DNA from: CAVYPR01 sp052145775
GTDB lineage: Bacteria > Actinomycetota > Acidimicrobiia > Acidimicrobiales > RAAP-2
NCBI GenBank assembly: GCA_052145775.1
Contig: JBKQNY010000048.1
Location: 1 to 7,398, forward strand
Length of the DNA stretch: 7,398 nucleotides
Direction: 5' to 3'
Positions 6,276 to 7,398 of the stretch are shown here, one piece after another. Below the pieces are notes generated by a model. The model was not told where the DNA came from and did not search any database. It was given only the letters and a program-made list of their open reading frames with translations. Numbering within the stretch: the first letter of the stretch is position 1; each line of letters starts with the position of its first letter. The position numbers and the translations under genes were made by a program.

Positions 6276-7398
6276 CGGTCACCGACGCCCCCCGCATCCT
6301 GACCTCGCGCCTGGGCCACGACGACTCGCACACCCTCGAGCGCTACCTGGCCACCGGCGGATACGAGGGGCTGCGCAAGGCCCTCTCCATGACGCCCGAG
6401 GCGGTGGCCGCCGAGGTCGACGCGGCCAGCCTGCTGGGCCGCGGCGGGGCCGGCTTCCCGGCGGGCCGCAAGTGGTCGATGCTGCGCCAGGACCCGGTCA
6501 CCTACCTCGTGGTCAACGGGGACGAGAGCGAGCCGGCCACGTTCAAGGACCACCTCCTGATCGAGGGCGACCCCCACCAGCTGCTCGAGGGCGTGGTGAT
6601 CGCCGCCTACGCACTGCAGGTCTCCCAGGCCTTCGTCTACCTGCGGGGCGAGTTCGCCCTCGGCCTCGAACGGGTGCAGGCCGCCCTGAACGAGGCCTAC
6701 GCCCACGGCGCGGTGGGCGCCGACATCTTCGGCTCGGGCTTCTCCCTCGACGTCGTGGTCCACCCGGGCGCCGGCGCCTACATCTGCGGCGAGGAGACGG
6801 CCCTGCTCGAGTCGCTCGAGGGCAAGCGCGGCTTCCCCCGCATCAAGCCGCCGTACTTCCCGGCCTCGGTCGGTCTCTACGGCCAGCCGACCGTGGTGAA
6901 CAACGTCGAGACGATGTCCAACCTGCCGTGGATCGTGACCAACGGCGGGGCGGCCTTCGCCGCCCTGGGCGGCGGGCGCTCGGCCGGCACGCGGCTCTTC
7001 GCCCTCTCGGGCCACGTGCGCAATCCGGGGACCTACGAGGTGGAGATGGTGAAGACCACCTTCCGGGACCTCGTCTACGCCCCGGTGCTGGGCGGCGGCG
7101 TCCCCGGCGACCGCGAGGTCAAAGCGCTCATCCCCGGGGGTGTCTCGGCCCCATGGTTCGGCCCCGACAAGCTCGACCTCCCTCTCGGACAGGATGAGGT
7201 GGCCGAGGCCGGCTCGATGTTGGGCTCGGGGGCCATCACGGTCATGGACTCGTCGACCTGCATGGTCCGGTCGGCCTGGCGGATCACCAAGTTCTTCTCG
7301 AGGGAGTCGTGCGGCCAGTGCACCCCCTGCCGTGAGGGGTCCGGCTGGCTGGAGCGGGTGCTGTACCGCATCGAGCACGGCGGCGGCCGCGAGGAGGA
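6272..7398 (+). CDS. nuoF: NADH-quinone oxidoreductase subunit F, 3' partial
   Basis: The NADH-binding subunit of complex I (51-kDa family) oxidises NADH at FMN and passes electrons to cluster N3. The window holds 375 codons plus two bases of a usual length of about 430-445. Motifs in order are GRGGAGFPAGRKW (56-68) and VNGDESEPATFKD (81-93) of the FMN/NADH site, YLRGE (123-127), GAGAYICGEETALLESLEG (166-184), PTVVNNVET (206-214), a soluble-ligand-binding beta-grasp domain (about 240-310), and ESCGQCTPCREG (345-356). That last motif supplies N3 ligands Cys347, Cys350 and Cys353; the fourth ligand lies beyond the window. The GTG at 6272 overlaps the nuoE stop as GTGA. A G-run at 6260-6264 is a weak ribosome binding site, so coupling to nuoE is likely. 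Glycine and alanine replace the more usual alanine and glycine in the NADESEPG motif. nuoG would be expected next. Confidence 0.96.
   Translation, partial: MTVTDAPRILTSRLGHDDSHTLERYLATGGYEGLRKALSMTPEAVAAEVDAASLLGRGGAGFPAGRKWSMLRQDPVTYLVVNGDESEPATFKDHLLIEGDPHQLLEGVVIAAYALQVSQAFVYLRGEFALGLERVQAALNEAYAHGAVGADIFGSGFSLDVVVHPGAGAYICGEETALLESLEGKRGFPRIKPPYFPASVGLYGQPTVVNNVETMSNLPWIVTNGGAAFAALGGGRSAGTRLFALSGHVRNPGTYEVEMVKTTFRDLVYAPVLGGGVPGDREVKALIPGGVSAPWFGPDKLDLPLGQDEVAEAGSMLGSGAITVMDSSTCMVRSAWRITKFFSRESCGQCTPCREGSGWLERVLYRIEHGGGREE

Noticed and set aside
6071..7378. A 435-codon open frame on the minus strand opposite nuoE and nuoF
   Set aside because: It is the same kind of shadow: no motif is visible, and the sense strand encodes NuoF with all expected motifs.
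1..7398. A hidden novel system such as defence, mobile or biosynthetic genes
   Set aside because: Every substantial stretch is accounted for by known core genes and the gaps are short. No repeats, integrase, toxin-antitoxin pair or unexplained large ORF was seen.

Overview
The window looks like chromosomal core-metabolism DNA from a very GC-rich actinobacterium. The base composition is visibly extreme and most codons end in G or C. The NuoB and NuoF sequences resemble actinobacterial complex I subunits from memory. A deep actinobacterial lineage such as Acidimicrobiia is plausible, but I cannot fix the taxon from the sequence alone. I see no mobile element, CRISPR array, tRNA, rRNA or phage gene.

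Layout. Positions 2-1213 (+) hold most of hemL, which makes 5-aminolevulinate for tetrapyrroles; its N-terminus lies outside the window. Only 31 bases downstream, and convergent with it, a FAD-dependent geranylgeranyl-reductase-family gene runs on the minus strand (1245-2555). It resembles MenJ, the menaquinone side-chain reductase. A divergent intergenic region of about 208 bases (2556-2763) separates it from the start of a respiratory complex I operon on the plus strand: nuoA, nuoB, nuoC, nuoD, nuoE and nuoF. NuoF is cut by the window end.

How the genes fit together. NuoE and NuoF are the NADH-oxidising end (FMN, N3 and N1a clusters). NuoB, NuoC and NuoD form the connecting module that carries cluster N2 and the quinone site. 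NuoA is a membrane subunit lining the quinone entry region. The divergent reductase probably tailors the menaquinone tail that this complex reduces, and hemL supplies haem precursors for cytochromes. The segment therefore reads as a respiratory neighbourhood.

The most notable details are organisational. NuoB to NuoF are chained by 4-base stop/start overlaps. A 17-codon mini-ORF between nuoC and nuoD keeps that chain unbroken. nuoA has no recognisable ribosome binding site and may be translated from a leaderless transcript. I found no convincing evidence of a previously undescribed system here.
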